From Anaerolineae bacterium (GTDB taxonomy: Bacteria > Chloroflexota > Anaerolineae > B4-G1 > SLSP01), in contig JAIOSN010000069.1 of the NCBI GenBank assembly GCA_021107605.1, positions 1 through 6,692 of the forward strand: a DNA stretch of 6,692 nucleotides, written 5' to 3'. A program made the translations under genes and the position numbers. Positions 1-6,512 of the stretch are shown in pieces (position 1 is the first letter of the stretch; each line of letters begins with the position of its first letter). The notes beneath the pieces are model-generated. The model was not told the origin of the DNA. It searched no databases and saw only the letters and a program-made list of their open reading frames with translations.

Positions 1-102
1 CGTTTGCAAAACATCCCGTCCCCGTTTGCAAAACATCCCGTCCCCGTTTGCAAAACATCCCGTCCCCGTTTGCAAAACATCCTGTCCTCGTTTACAAAAC
101 AT
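1..102. repeat. 22-bp minisatellite, left copy (4 full units plus a partial one)
   Basis: Head-to-tail units begin at 1, 23, 45, 67 and 89. The shared core is tttgcaaaacatcccgtcc. The first three units are identical, the fourth (67-88) has two C-to-T changes, and the fifth (89-102) keeps only cgtttacaaaacat before diverging. The array touches the left edge of the window, so it probably continues outside. There are no spacers, so this is a minisatellite and not a CRISPR array. A further copy lies at the far right end (6672-6692) in the same orientation. Confidence 0.93.
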
Positions 103-103
103 A

Positions 104-135
104 GCGAGAAGGCGAGAAGGCGATAAAGCGAGGGA
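104..135. repeat. 8-bp purine-rich tandem repeat, left copy (gcgagaag type)
   Basis: Four units in exact 8-bp register: gcgagaag (104-111), gcgagaag (112-119), gcgataaa (120-127) and gcgaggga (128-135). The array starts two bases after the decayed end of the 22-bp minisatellite. It is followed by agggaacggtgag (131-143) and gacaaggg (148-155), words that return in the right flank around 6536-6552. No function is visible. Confidence 0.75.
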
Positions 136-168
136 ACGGTGAGCAGTGACAAGGGATTAGGGGGGAGG

Positions 169-194
169 AACAGTAGACAGTAAACAGTAGACAG
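169..194. repeat. 12-bp direct repeat (aacagtagacag x2)
   Basis: The word aacagtagacag occurs at 169-180 and again at 183-194, with two bases (ta) between. It is a simple intergenic direct repeat, probably from slippage. No regulatory role can be assigned. Confidence 0.7.
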
Positions 195-252
195 GAACGA
201 AGGACGGTGATTAGGCACTTAACAATCAAGTCCTGGTACAAAAAACAAGAAT

Positions 253-321
253 TTTACCACGGAGGACACAGAAAGCACAGAGATTTTCTTCTTTGTTTTT
301 CTCAGCGTTCTCTGCGGTAAA
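253..321. repeat. Imperfect inverted repeat, 'accacggaggacacag' family
   Basis: The left arm begins tttaccacggaggacacag (253-271). The right arm, about 299-321, ends ctctgcggtaaa. Reverse-complemented, the right arm reads tttaccgcagagaacgctg, matching the left arm over roughly 23 bases with a handful of substitutions, and the outer six bases (tttacc/ggtaaa) match perfectly. The middle is T-rich. From general knowledge, sequences of this wording are dispersed in the intergenic DNA of many environmental bacteria and are often mis-annotated as small proteins. It resembles a small non-autonomous palindromic element, but no target-site duplication was identified. Confidence 0.7.
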
Positions 322-414
322 GACCCCTTTTGGTTCTGGCTGGTCCAGGTTAGGGAGAGGGGATTAAGAATCAGGTGCTCCATCGCATTGCTGGCTCGGG
401 GTGGACACGATGCC

Positions 415-471
415 ATTTGCTGATTTGCACATTTGCTGATTTGCACATTTGCCGACTTGCCATTTGCCCAG
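415..471. repeat. 16-bp tandem repeat (atttgctgatttgcac)
   Basis: Two identical 16-bp units lie at 415-430 and 431-446. A third, altered unit (atttgccgacttgcc, 447-461) and a remnant (atttgcccag, 462-471) follow. Each unit is built from two related 8-mers (atttgctg/atttgcac). This is simple repetitive DNA with no sign of coding. Confidence 0.8.
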
Positions 472-512
472 AGGCGGTGGCGCGAAATGAATTTCACGGC
501 TATTTGTCCATT

Positions 513-540
513 TTGGCATAAGAGATAAACTATGTCTATT
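513..540 (+). promoter_or_regulatory. Candidate sigma70-type promoter for the hsd operon
   Basis: A ttggca hexamer (513-518; five of six matches to TTGACA) is followed after 16 bases by tctatt (535-540; four of six matches to TATAAT). It would place the transcript start near 547, about 58 bases before the hsdR start codon, in the only repeat-free stretch upstream. A second, weaker pairing (ttgtcc 504-509 with taaact 526-531) overlaps it. Neither is strong, and the host's promoter rules are unknown, so this is only the best visible candidate. Confidence 0.3.
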
Positions 541-546
541 GTCAGA

Positions 547-560
547 GCATGTCGACACGC
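547..560. promoter_or_regulatory. Small palindrome between promoter candidate and hsdR (possible operator)
   Basis: The sequence gcatgtcgacacgc contains a perfect 8-bp palindrome tgtcgaca (550-557). The symmetry extends outward after one mismatched pair (a549/c558) to g547-c548 and g559-c560. It lies immediately after the proposed -10 box, where a repressor site would act. No regulator gene is present in the window, and palindromes this short occur by chance, so the role is conjecture. Confidence 0.2.
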
Positions 561-604
561 TGGGTAATTTAGGTATCAGTTAGCCATACTTCCGAGGTCA
601 CGTT

Positions 605-2896
605 ATGTCCGAAGCCGACACCTGCCGCAAGCACATCACTCCGGCGCTACAAGCCGCCGGATGGGAAAAGCCACCGCACTACATCCGCGAACAAGAATAC
701 TTCACCGCTGGCCGATTATTGCCGGTGGGCGATGGCGAAATCGCCGTGCGCGGCAAGCGCAAATTTGCCGATTACATCCTCTACTACCAGCGCGACTTCA
801 AACTAGCCGTCGTGGAGGCCAAAGAAGAGTCCTTGCCCGCCGAAAACGGGCTGCAGCAGGCCCTCGAATACACCCAGATCCTCGGCTTGCATTTTGCCTA
901 CGCCACCAACGGCAAGCGCATCATCGAACACGACTTCACCACCGGCGATGAGCGCGAGATTGACCGCTACCCCACCCCCGCCGAACTCTTTGCCCGCTGG
1001 CGGGCGGCAGAGAACCTCAATGAGGATGAACTGGCCGCGAAACTACTCCAACCTTACTGCCTCGTTCCCAACAAGCCCCCCCGCTACTATCAAGAGACCG
1101 CCATCAACCGCGCCGTGCAAGCCATTCTCCAGAGCGACCGGCGCATACTCCTGACCATGGCCACCGGTACCGGCAAGACCTTTGTCGCCTTCCAGATCGC
1201 CTGGAAGCTCTGGAATGCCGGCTGGAACGCCACCGGACGCTTCGGCAAGCCCAAAATTCTCTTTCTCTCTGACCGCAGCGTGTTGGTGAACGTGCCCAAA
1301 GATGGTATCTTCGCCCCTTTCGATGACGCCCGCCATAAAATTCAGGGCGAGGCTGTCAAGAGCCGGGAGATGTACTTCGCCCTCTACCAATCCCTCGCCG
1401 CCGACGAGCGCCGCCCAGGATTGTACAAGGAGTACGCGCCAGACTTCTTCGACCTCATTATTATAGATGAGTGCCACCGGGGCAGCGCTCGCGATGATAG
1501 CAACTGGCGCGAAATCCTCGAATACTTTGAACCGGCCTCTCAGTTAGGGATGACCGCCACCCCCCTCCGTGATGATAACCGCGATACTTACGCCTACTTT
1601 GGCGATCCCCTCTATACCTACAGCCTGGCCCAGGGCATCGAAGACGGCTTTCTTGCGCCCTATCGGGTTCACGATACGCGCACGAACGTGGACATCTACG
1701 GCTGGCGACCGCAGCATGGACAACTGGCCCGCGATGGCGAACCGATCCCCGACCAACTCTATACCACCAGGGATTACGAGGCGACTCTGGTGCTCAAGGA
1801 ACGCAGCGAAACGATTGCCGAGTACTTGACCGACTACCTCAAAAGTACCAACCGCTTTGCCAAGACCATCGTCTTTTGCGTGGATCAGGAACACGCGGCC
1901 CGAGTGCGTCAAGCCCTCTACAACCTCAATACCGACCTAACCCAGCGCCACCCCGATTACATCGTGAGGATCACGTCCGCCGAGGGGGACGTGGGCGCCA
2001 TGCACCTGGATCACTTCATGGATCCTGAAAACCCGATGCCCGTGATCACTACCACCTCCAAACTCCTCACCACCGGCGTGGATGTGCCCACCTGCAAAAA
2101 CATCGTCCTGGCCCGCGTGATCAACTCGATGACCGAGTTCAAGCAGATCATCGGGCGCGGCACTCGCGTGGATACCGATCACGAAAAGTTCTTCTTCACC
2201 ATCCTGGATTTCACCGGCAGCGCGATGGCCCGCTTTGCTGATCCTGAATTCGATGGCGAGCCGTTGCCGGATAACGGCAGCGGCCAGGGACGTAGCAGAA
2301 AAAGCGGCGACAGCGGTACCCCGCGCCTTAAGTATTACGTGGATGGCGTGCCCGTGGAGATCGTCGCCTCGATGGTTTACGAACTGGACCCCCACGGACG
2401 CCGCCTCAACGTGACCCGCTACGTGGATTATGCCGGCGACCAGGTCCGCACGCTCTACACCGACTATGACATGCTGCGCGCGGCCTGGGCCAAGCCAACC
2501 CTGCGCGCCGAGGTCATCGAGAAGCTGAAGAACCGGGGTATTGATCTCGATCAGTTACGCAAAGTAGCCCAGCAGCCCGACGCCGATCCCTTTGACTTGC
2601 TCTGCCATCTGGCATTCCAGACGCCGCTCCTGACCCGCCGCGAGCGCGCCACGCGCTTCCGGCAGCAGCAAGCCACTTTCCTGGCGCAATACCGGCTCGA
2701 AGCCCGCACCATCCTTGAAGAGCTACTGCAGAGCTATGCTGAACACGGTCTGGCACAGTTCAAACTACCCGACGCTCTTCAAATCGCTCCCATCTCTGAC
2801 CACGGCAACTTGCTCGAAATCGCCGCCCACTTCGGCGGCCCTGAACTGCTCAAGCAAGCCCTGGATCAGTTACAAACACTGCTCTATGCGGCCTGA
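605..2896 (+). CDS. hsdR: Type I restriction enzyme R subunit (ATP-dependent translocase and endonuclease)
   Basis: This 763-residue protein is the motor and nuclease of a Type I restriction complex. It pulls DNA past the HsdM/HsdS core using ATP and cuts when translocation stalls. The N-terminal part has a PD-(D/E)xK-type nuclease signature, D56 then E71-A-K73, with a QxxxY motif at Q85-Y89. A superfamily 2 helicase follows: RYYQ (160-163), Walker A MATGTGKT (185-192, Lys191), DECH (288-291), TATP (317-320), TIVFC motif IV (421-425), LLTTGVDVP motif V (486-494) and QIIGRGTR motif VI (514-521). Residues from about 570 form the helical C-terminal region that binds the methyltransferase. All key residues are present. 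The length is near the EcoEI-type R subunit and far below EcoKI HsdR, suggesting a Type IB-like system. The ATG at 605 has a GAGG Shine-Dalgarno seven bases upstream (594-597). hsdM follows after 58 bases. Confidence 0.95.
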   Translation: MSEADTCRKHITPALQAAGWEKPPHYIREQEYFTAGRLLPVGDGEIAVRGKRKFADYILYYQRDFKLAVVEAKEESLPAENGLQQALEYTQILGLHFAYATNGKRIIEHDFTTGDEREIDRYPTPAELFARWRAAENLNEDELAAKLLQPYCLVPNKPPRYYQETAINRAVQAILQSDRRILLTMATGTGKTFVAFQIAWKLWNAGWNATGRFGKPKILFLSDRSVLVNVPKDGIFAPFDDARHKIQGEAVKSREMYFALYQSLAADERRPGLYKEYAPDFFDLIIIDECHRGSARDDSNWREILEYFEPASQLGMTATPLRDDNRDTYAYFGDPLYTYSLAQGIEDGFLAPYRVHDTRTNVDIYGWRPQHGQLARDGEPIPDQLYTTRDYEATLVLKERSETIAEYLTDYLKSTNRFAKTIVFCVDQEHAARVRQALYNLNTDLTQRHPDYIVRITSAEGDVGAMHLDHFMDPENPMPVITTTSKLLTTGVDVPTCKNIVLARVINSMTEFKQIIGRGTRVDTDHEKFFFTILDFTGSAMARFADPEFDGEPLPDNGSGQGRSRKSGDSGTPRLKYYVDGVPVEIVASMVYELDPHGRRLNVTRYVDYAGDQVRTLYTDYDMLRAAWAKPTLRAEVIEKLKNRGIDLDQLRKVAQQPDADPFDLLCHLAFQTPLLTRRERATRFRQQQATFLAQYRLEARTILEELLQSYAEHGLAQFKLPDALQIAPISDHGNLLEIAAHFGGPELLKQALDQLQTLLYAA

Positions 2897-2943
2897 CTTT
2901 CGACTTTCGACTTTTAACCTTCGACTTTAGACTTTAGACTCTA
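2895..2943. repeat. Heptamer tandem array (gactttX) between hsdR and hsdM
   Basis: Seven units keep exact 7-bp register: gactttc (2895), gactttc (2902), gactttt (2909), a degenerate aaccttc (2916), gacttta (2923), gacttta (2930) and gactcta (2937). The array begins inside the hsdR stop codon (TGA, 2894-2896) and ends immediately before the hsdM Shine-Dalgarno (agaaagga, 2943-2950). It therefore fills essentially the whole intergenic gap. Changes in copy number would alter the spacing between the genes without shifting any reading frame. No terminator hairpin is visible here, so read-through from hsdR into hsdM is likely. Confidence 0.85.
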
Positions 2944-2954
2944 GAAAGGATACT

Positions 2955-4520
2955 ATGCCCCGCACCCGTAACGACCAAGCGAAGACGACCGCCCGCCAGT
3001 TAGCTTCCGTCATCAAATCCGCGCGCGATATTATGCGCAAAGATAAGGGCCTCAGCAGCGACGTGGATCGCATGCCGATGCTCACCTGGATCATGTTTCT
3101 CAAATTCCTCGACGATATGGAGCAGAACCGCGAGGTCGCCGCCACGTTAAAGGACAAGCCCTACCGCTCCATCATCGAGCCGCCCTATCGCTGGCGCGAT
3201 TGGGCTGCTGACGAAGGAGGCATCACCGGAGACGCGCTCCTCGACTTTGTCAACTACGACGAAGCCACCCGTCCCGACGGCGCCAAAGGGCCGGGCCTCT
3301 TCGCCTATCTGCGGAACCTGCAGGCCACGCCCGACGACCCGCGCCCTGACGTGGTCGCTACCATCTTCCGCGAGATCTTCAACCGGATGCGCAATGGCTA
3401 CCTGCTCCGCGACGTGATCAACAAAGTCAACGGGATCAACTTCGCTGCCAGCGAGGAGATGCACACCCTGAGCCTGCTCTACGAGACTATGCTCAAGGAG
3501 ATGCGCGACGCGGCGGGCGACGCGGGCGAGTTCTACACCCCGCGCCCGGTGGTCAAGTTGATGGTCGCCGCCACCGATCCCCGGCTGGGCGAGGTGGTGG
3601 AAGACCCCGCCTGCGGGACTGGGGGCTTTTTGGTAGAAACCTTCGAGTATCTGCGAAAGCAGGCTCAGACCGTGCAGGACCGCGAGACGTTGCAACGGCG
3701 CAGCATTCGCGGCGGCGAGGCCAAGGCGTTGCCCTATCTCCTGGGGCAGATGAACCTGCTGCTCCACGGGCTGGAAGCGCCCCAGATCACCTACGGCAAC
3801 AGCCTGGCGACGCCCCTGCGCGATATCGGCCCGCGCCAGCGCGTGGACGTCATCCTCACCAACCCGCCCTTCGGCGGCGAGGAAGAAGCCGGCATCCAGG
3901 ATAACTTCCCCAAGGACAAGCGCACCTCGGAGACAGCGTTGCTCTTCTTGCAGCTCATCATGCGCAAACTCCGCCGGACACCCAAACCGGGCCGGGCCGT
4001 CGTCGTCGTGCCCAACGGCACACTTTTTGCTGATGGCGTTGCCGCGCGCATTAAGGAGCAACTGCTCACCCAATTCAGCCTCCATACCATCGTGCGCCTA
4101 CCCAACGGCGTCTTCGCGCCCTACACCAGCATCCCCACCAACTTACTCTTCTTCGAGATGGGCGGCCCTACCCCGGAGATTTGGTATTACGAACAGCCCT
4201 TGCCCACCGGTCGCAAGAATTACACCAAAACCAAACCCCTCCGCTTTAGCGAATTCGAGCCGTTGCTGGAATGGTGGGAGGCGCGGGAGGAAAATGAACA
4301 CGCCTGGAAGGTCAATATCAAGGACGTGCTCAAGTACGATGATCAGGGGAAGCTGCTCTCCGCCAACTTAGACGTGAAAAACCCCAACGGCGGGGACGAG
4401 ATCGAGCATCGCCCGCCGGCAGAGCTCGTGGCCGAAATTGTAGTAAAAGAACGTCAGATCCTTGCTCTGATGCAAAAAATTGAGGCGGAGTTAGGAGTAA
4501 GATTGCAATGGGGAGAATAG
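2955..4520 (+). CDS. hsdM: Type I DNA methyltransferase subunit M (N6-adenine)
   Basis: This 521-residue protein transfers a methyl group from S-adenosylmethionine to adenine N6 in the target site. With HsdS it forms the M2S methylase and is also an essential part of the restriction complex. The N-terminal helical HsdM domain covers roughly residues 8-150. The catalytic domain follows: GEFYTPRPVV (191-200, motif X-like), DPACGTGGF (217-225, AdoMet-binding motif I) and NPPFGG (303-308, motif IV with the catalytic NPPF of gamma-class adenine methylases). The C-terminal tail (about 485-521) is a charged helix expected to contact HsdS. Length and motifs are normal, with no damage seen. The ATG at 2955 is preceded by agaaagga (2943-2950) with a four-base gap. 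The end of the gene overlaps the start of hsdS by 13 nt, so the two subunits are probably translationally coupled. Confidence 0.96.
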   Translation: MPRTRNDQAKTTARQLASVIKSARDIMRKDKGLSSDVDRMPMLTWIMFLKFLDDMEQNREVAATLKDKPYRSIIEPPYRWRDWAADEGGITGDALLDFVNYDEATRPDGAKGPGLFAYLRNLQATPDDPRPDVVATIFREIFNRMRNGYLLRDVINKVNGINFAASEEMHTLSLLYETMLKEMRDAAGDAGEFYTPRPVVKLMVAATDPRLGEVVEDPACGTGGFLVETFEYLRKQAQTVQDRETLQRRSIRGGEAKALPYLLGQMNLLLHGLEAPQITYGNSLATPLRDIGPRQRVDVILTNPPFGGEEEAGIQDNFPKDKRTSETALLFLQLIMRKLRRTPKPGRAVVVVPNGTLFADGVAARIKEQLLTQFSLHTIVRLPNGVFAPYTSIPTNLLFFEMGGPTPEIWYYEQPLPTGRKNYTKTKPLRFSEFEPLLEWWEAREENEHAWKVNIKDVLKYDDQGKLLSANLDVKNPNGGDEIEHRPPAELVAEIVVKERQILALMQKIEAELGVRLQWGE

Positions 4521-5842
4521 CCAATGCTTGTAATGATCATATTACTCGTTGGGTGATTCCTGCGGCAACGAGGCTCCTTATAGAATCTGCCTCCAAAGGC
4601 ATTGCTACGCAACCTTTGGACAAAGTCGTACACATTGAAATGGGCCAATCTCCTAAAAGTGAAAGTTACAATACGATTCAAGACGGAATTCCTTTCATCG
4701 GTGGCCCTGCTGATTTAGGGATAAAATTTCCTGTTACAAAACGCTGGGCCAATGCACCAACAAAGCTCTGCCAAACTGGTGATTTAATAATCTGTGTAAG
4801 AGCAACTATCGGCGAGCCGAGATGGGCTGATGGGGTTTATTGCTTAGGTAGGGGTGTTGCGGGATTGCGTCCCGCGGATAAGAATTTGGATAGTGGTTTT
4901 CTGTTTCGCGTTATTCAAGCAAATGAACAAGATCTTCGGGAAAAAGGTACAGGAACAACTTTTAAAACTATCTCGAAAAAGCACATTGCAGCAATCCCAA
5001 TACCTATGATTTCTTTAGAAGTTCAACGAGCAATTAGTAATTTCCTGGAATGGCTTGAATCTAGTAGTGGAAAAGGACAATTTGATTTTACAGAGGCTCC
5101 GCTTTTGCCCGCTTCTTTGACTGAACAGCGGCGCATCGTCGCCCGCATTGAGAGCCTCGCCGCCAAAGTCGAGGCCGCGCGGGAACTGCGGGAGGCGGCG
5201 GCAGTACAAACTAAGAAATTATTCTCTTCTGCTGCTGGTTCGATTTTTACTGCAAAATCCAACTGGAAGATCGCAAGAGTGGGTGATTTTTGCGCAAAAC
5301 CCCAATACGGTTATACCGAGTCAGCAACAAGTCAACCCATTGGCCCGCGTTTTCTTAGGATTACCGACATACAAAACGGTCAAGTGAACTGGGATACTGT
5401 TCCGTTTTGTAACTGTCCCGCGCCTGAAAAATACCTTTTACGGGAAAATGACATTCTCTTCGCGCGTACAGGAGCAACAACAGGAAAGAGTTTTTTGATC
5501 AAACAATGTCCGGAAGCTGTGTTCGCTTCATACCTCATTCGTTTGCGTGTTAAGAAATGGGTAACGCCAGAGTATCTTTACTTGTATTTCCAATCGCCAT
5601 CCTACTGGTCTCAAATCATTGAGCAAAAGAAAGGCACAGGCCAAGCGAACGTCAACGGCCGCAAGTTAGCAGACATCCAAGTACCGATTGCTCCCGAAGA
5701 AGAACAACGCCGCATCGTCGCGTACCTCGACGCCCTGCAAGCCAAAGTCGCCGCCGTGCAGCAGCAGCAAGCCACCACGCAGGCCCGCCTGGAGGCTCTC
5801 ATGCCTGCCATCTTAGATCAAGCCTTCCGGGGGGAGTTGTAA
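4508..5842 (+). CDS. hsdS: Type I restriction-modification specificity subunit S
   Basis: This 444-residue protein chooses the DNA target for both methylation and restriction. It has the usual two-half layout. The first target-recognition domain is about residues 30-175 (GQSP at 46-49, FIGGPADLG at 63-71). A helical spacer runs about 204-240 (EQRRIVARIESLAAK starting at 206). The second recognition domain is about 250-395 (YGYTES, FLRITDIQNG at 282-291, ILFARTGATTGKS at 316-328). The C-terminal conserved helix starts EQRRIVAYLDALQAK at 399 and ends in the typical AFRGEL. Each domain should read one half of a bipartite site, but the sequence read cannot be deduced here. The ATG at 4508 lies inside the end of hsdM and has AGGAG (4493-4497) ten bases upstream. 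The recognition domains are clearly more A+T-rich than hsdM: 25 of 60 bases are G+C at 4681-4740, against 34 of 60 at 3601-3660. Confidence 0.95.
   Translation: MGRIANACNDHITRWVIPAATRLLIESASKGIATQPLDKVVHIEMGQSPKSESYNTIQDGIPFIGGPADLGIKFPVTKRWANAPTKLCQTGDLIICVRATIGEPRWADGVYCLGRGVAGLRPADKNLDSGFLFRVIQANEQDLREKGTGTTFKTISKKHIAAIPIPMISLEVQRAISNFLEWLESSSGKGQFDFTEAPLLPASLTEQRRIVARIESLAAKVEAARELREAAAVQTKKLFSSAAGSIFTAKSNWKIARVGDFCAKPQYGYTESATSQPIGPRFLRITDIQNGQVNWDTVPFCNCPAPEKYLLRENDILFARTGATTGKSFLIKQCPEAVFASYLIRLRVKKWVTPEYLYLYFQSPSYWSQIIEQKKGTGQANVNGRKLADIQVPIAPEEEQRRIVAYLDALQAKVAAVQQQQATTQARLEALMPAILDQAFRGEL
5123..5142 (+). repeat. Conserved-region repeat inside hsdS, first copy
   Basis: The 20 bases at 5123-5142 (gaacagcggcgcatcgtcgc) recur at 5702-5721 with two changes. 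Both encode EQRRIV at the start of the two conserved helices. Ten further identical bases (gccaaagtcg) follow downstream of each copy. In Type I systems such in-gene repeats are the places where recognition domains can be swapped by homologous recombination. The copies here are 579 bases apart and bracket the second recognition domain. Confidence 0.8.
5702..5721 (+). repeat. Conserved-region repeat inside hsdS, second copy
   Basis: This is the partner of the repeat at 5123-5142, reading gaacaacgccgcatcgtcgc with 18 of 20 bases identical. It begins the C-terminal conserved helix of HsdS. This stretch is GC-rich, unlike the recognition domain just before it, which marks a sharp composition boundary within the gene. 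Confidence 0.8.
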
Positions 5843-6477
5843 TGGCACGAAACCCCGCGACCCACGCAGAGATCATGGTGCGGTTGACGCGCTACGCTGG
5901 GCCGGCGGCAATTCAGGAGATTGAAGAGATTGTGCAAATGCTGCAAGAGCCATCCCATCACGCCGCCGTTGAATGCTTGGCTGCGCTAGATGCCACCATC
6001 GGCGGATTCGGCATCCACACACTGTTGGAGCGGGAACGACTAGGGCAGGAGTTGTATGCTATGCAAGATCGTCCCATCTATCGCCCGATTCAGTATGTTT
6101 GGATGGTCCTGGCGCAACCAAATTTCGAATGGCGAACCCGATATGCAACCGAAATAGCGTGTGCGCATATCGAAGGTTTGATTAAACGGCTTGCCGCTAG
6201 GCATAACCTCTTGGAGCATTTCCGTTCATCCCCATTGGGTAACTTGCTGCACCAACGTGGAGTCCAAAATGCTTTGTCACAACCCTTGTGGGAGGATTTG
6301 TGCTGGCTGAATAGGGCTGTTTACGTTCATGTCAAGCACAATTACTCTATACGAGAACTCACAGAGCCGGATGAAGTTGAAGAGGAACGCAAAGGACACT
6401 TGTTTTCAGTGGAAGAAGCAGTCGCCATCTACGTGATTGCGAGATATTTGGCAGTGGGAATTACCGAGGTAACTTAA
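5842..6477 (+). CDS. Uncharacterised helical protein in the hsd operon; candidate HEPN-type ribonuclease
   Basis: I do not recognise this 211-residue protein by family. It appears mostly alpha-helical and soluble, with no signal peptide, membrane segment, zinc-binding cluster or helix-turn-helix that I can see. Suggestive of a HEPN domain are a helix near 102-121 (ATEIACAHIEGLIKRLAAR), then LNRAVYVHVKH (156-166), which contains R158-x4-H163, and a last helix SVEEAVAIYVIARYLAVGI (189-207). R-x(4-6)-H is the catalytic signature of HEPN ribonucleases, and the residue after the Arg is Ala rather than the common Asn, Asp or His. The ATG shares its A with the hsdS stop (TAATG), and a GGGGGGAG Shine-Dalgarno (5829-5836) lies inside the hsdS end, so it is translated with the R-M genes. 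By analogy with PrrC it could be an RNA-cleaving back-up defence, but it might equally be a non-catalytic partner or regulator. That a real gene is present is far surer than the HEPN assignment. Confidence 0.85.
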   Translation: MARNPATHAEIMVRLTRYAGPAAIQEIEEIVQMLQEPSHHAAVECLAALDATIGGFGIHTLLERERLGQELYAMQDRPIYRPIQYVWMVLAQPNFEWRTRYATEIACAHIEGLIKRLAARHNLLEHFRSSPLGNLLHQRGVQNALSQPLWEDLCWLNRAVYVHVKHNYSIRELTEPDEVEEERKGHLFSVEEAVAIYVIARYLAVGITEVT

Positions 6478-6512
6478 AAAGGCGTTTAGTGAGTGGTTGT
6501 GAGCAAGAGCAG

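Larger units (their letters stand above)
1..604. other. Non-coding repeat-rich region upstream of hsdR
   Basis: I see no credible gene in these 604 bases. Reading frames on the minus strand here simply translate the repeats and have no ribosome-binding site or protein-like composition. The region is a patchwork of short repeats, each listed separately, with plain A/G-rich sequence between them (about 136-168, 195-252 and 322-414). The last 100 bases before hsdR lack repeats and are where a promoter would be expected. Confidence 0.8.

Noticed and set aside
1..102. CRISPR array
   Set aside because: The repeats are directly adjacent with no unique spacers, and the 22-bp unit is simply tandem. 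No cas gene is present.
219..558. Two small minus-strand genes
   Set aside because: They translate the inverted repeat and the atttgc tandem repeats (peptides such as KKKISVLSVSSVV and KCANQQM), have no Shine-Dalgarno and have low-complexity composition.
1043..2395. Several minus-strand frames opposite hsdR
   Set aside because: All lie wholly inside hsdR, whose full set of helicase and nuclease motifs is intact. They are by-products of GC-rich codon use.
3147..4085. 312-residue minus-strand gene opposite hsdM
   Set aside because: It is an antisense shadow of the GC-rich hsdM codons. The + strand frame carries all methylase motifs and a proper start, while the antisense product shows no recognisable domain.
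605..5842. BREX, DISARM or another non-canonical defence system
   Set aside because: No PglZ, BrxC-like ATPase, phospholipase D or other signature genes are seen. The three large genes match an ordinary R-M-S set.
4508..5842. Phase-variable frameshift in hsdS
   Set aside because: The frame is open throughout, both recognition domains and both helices are complete, and no long homopolymer or invertible repeat is present inside the gene.
5842..6477. The fourth gene as PrrC itself
   Set aside because: PrrC is considerably larger and has an N-terminal ATPase domain with a Walker A motif. Neither is present in this 211-residue protein.
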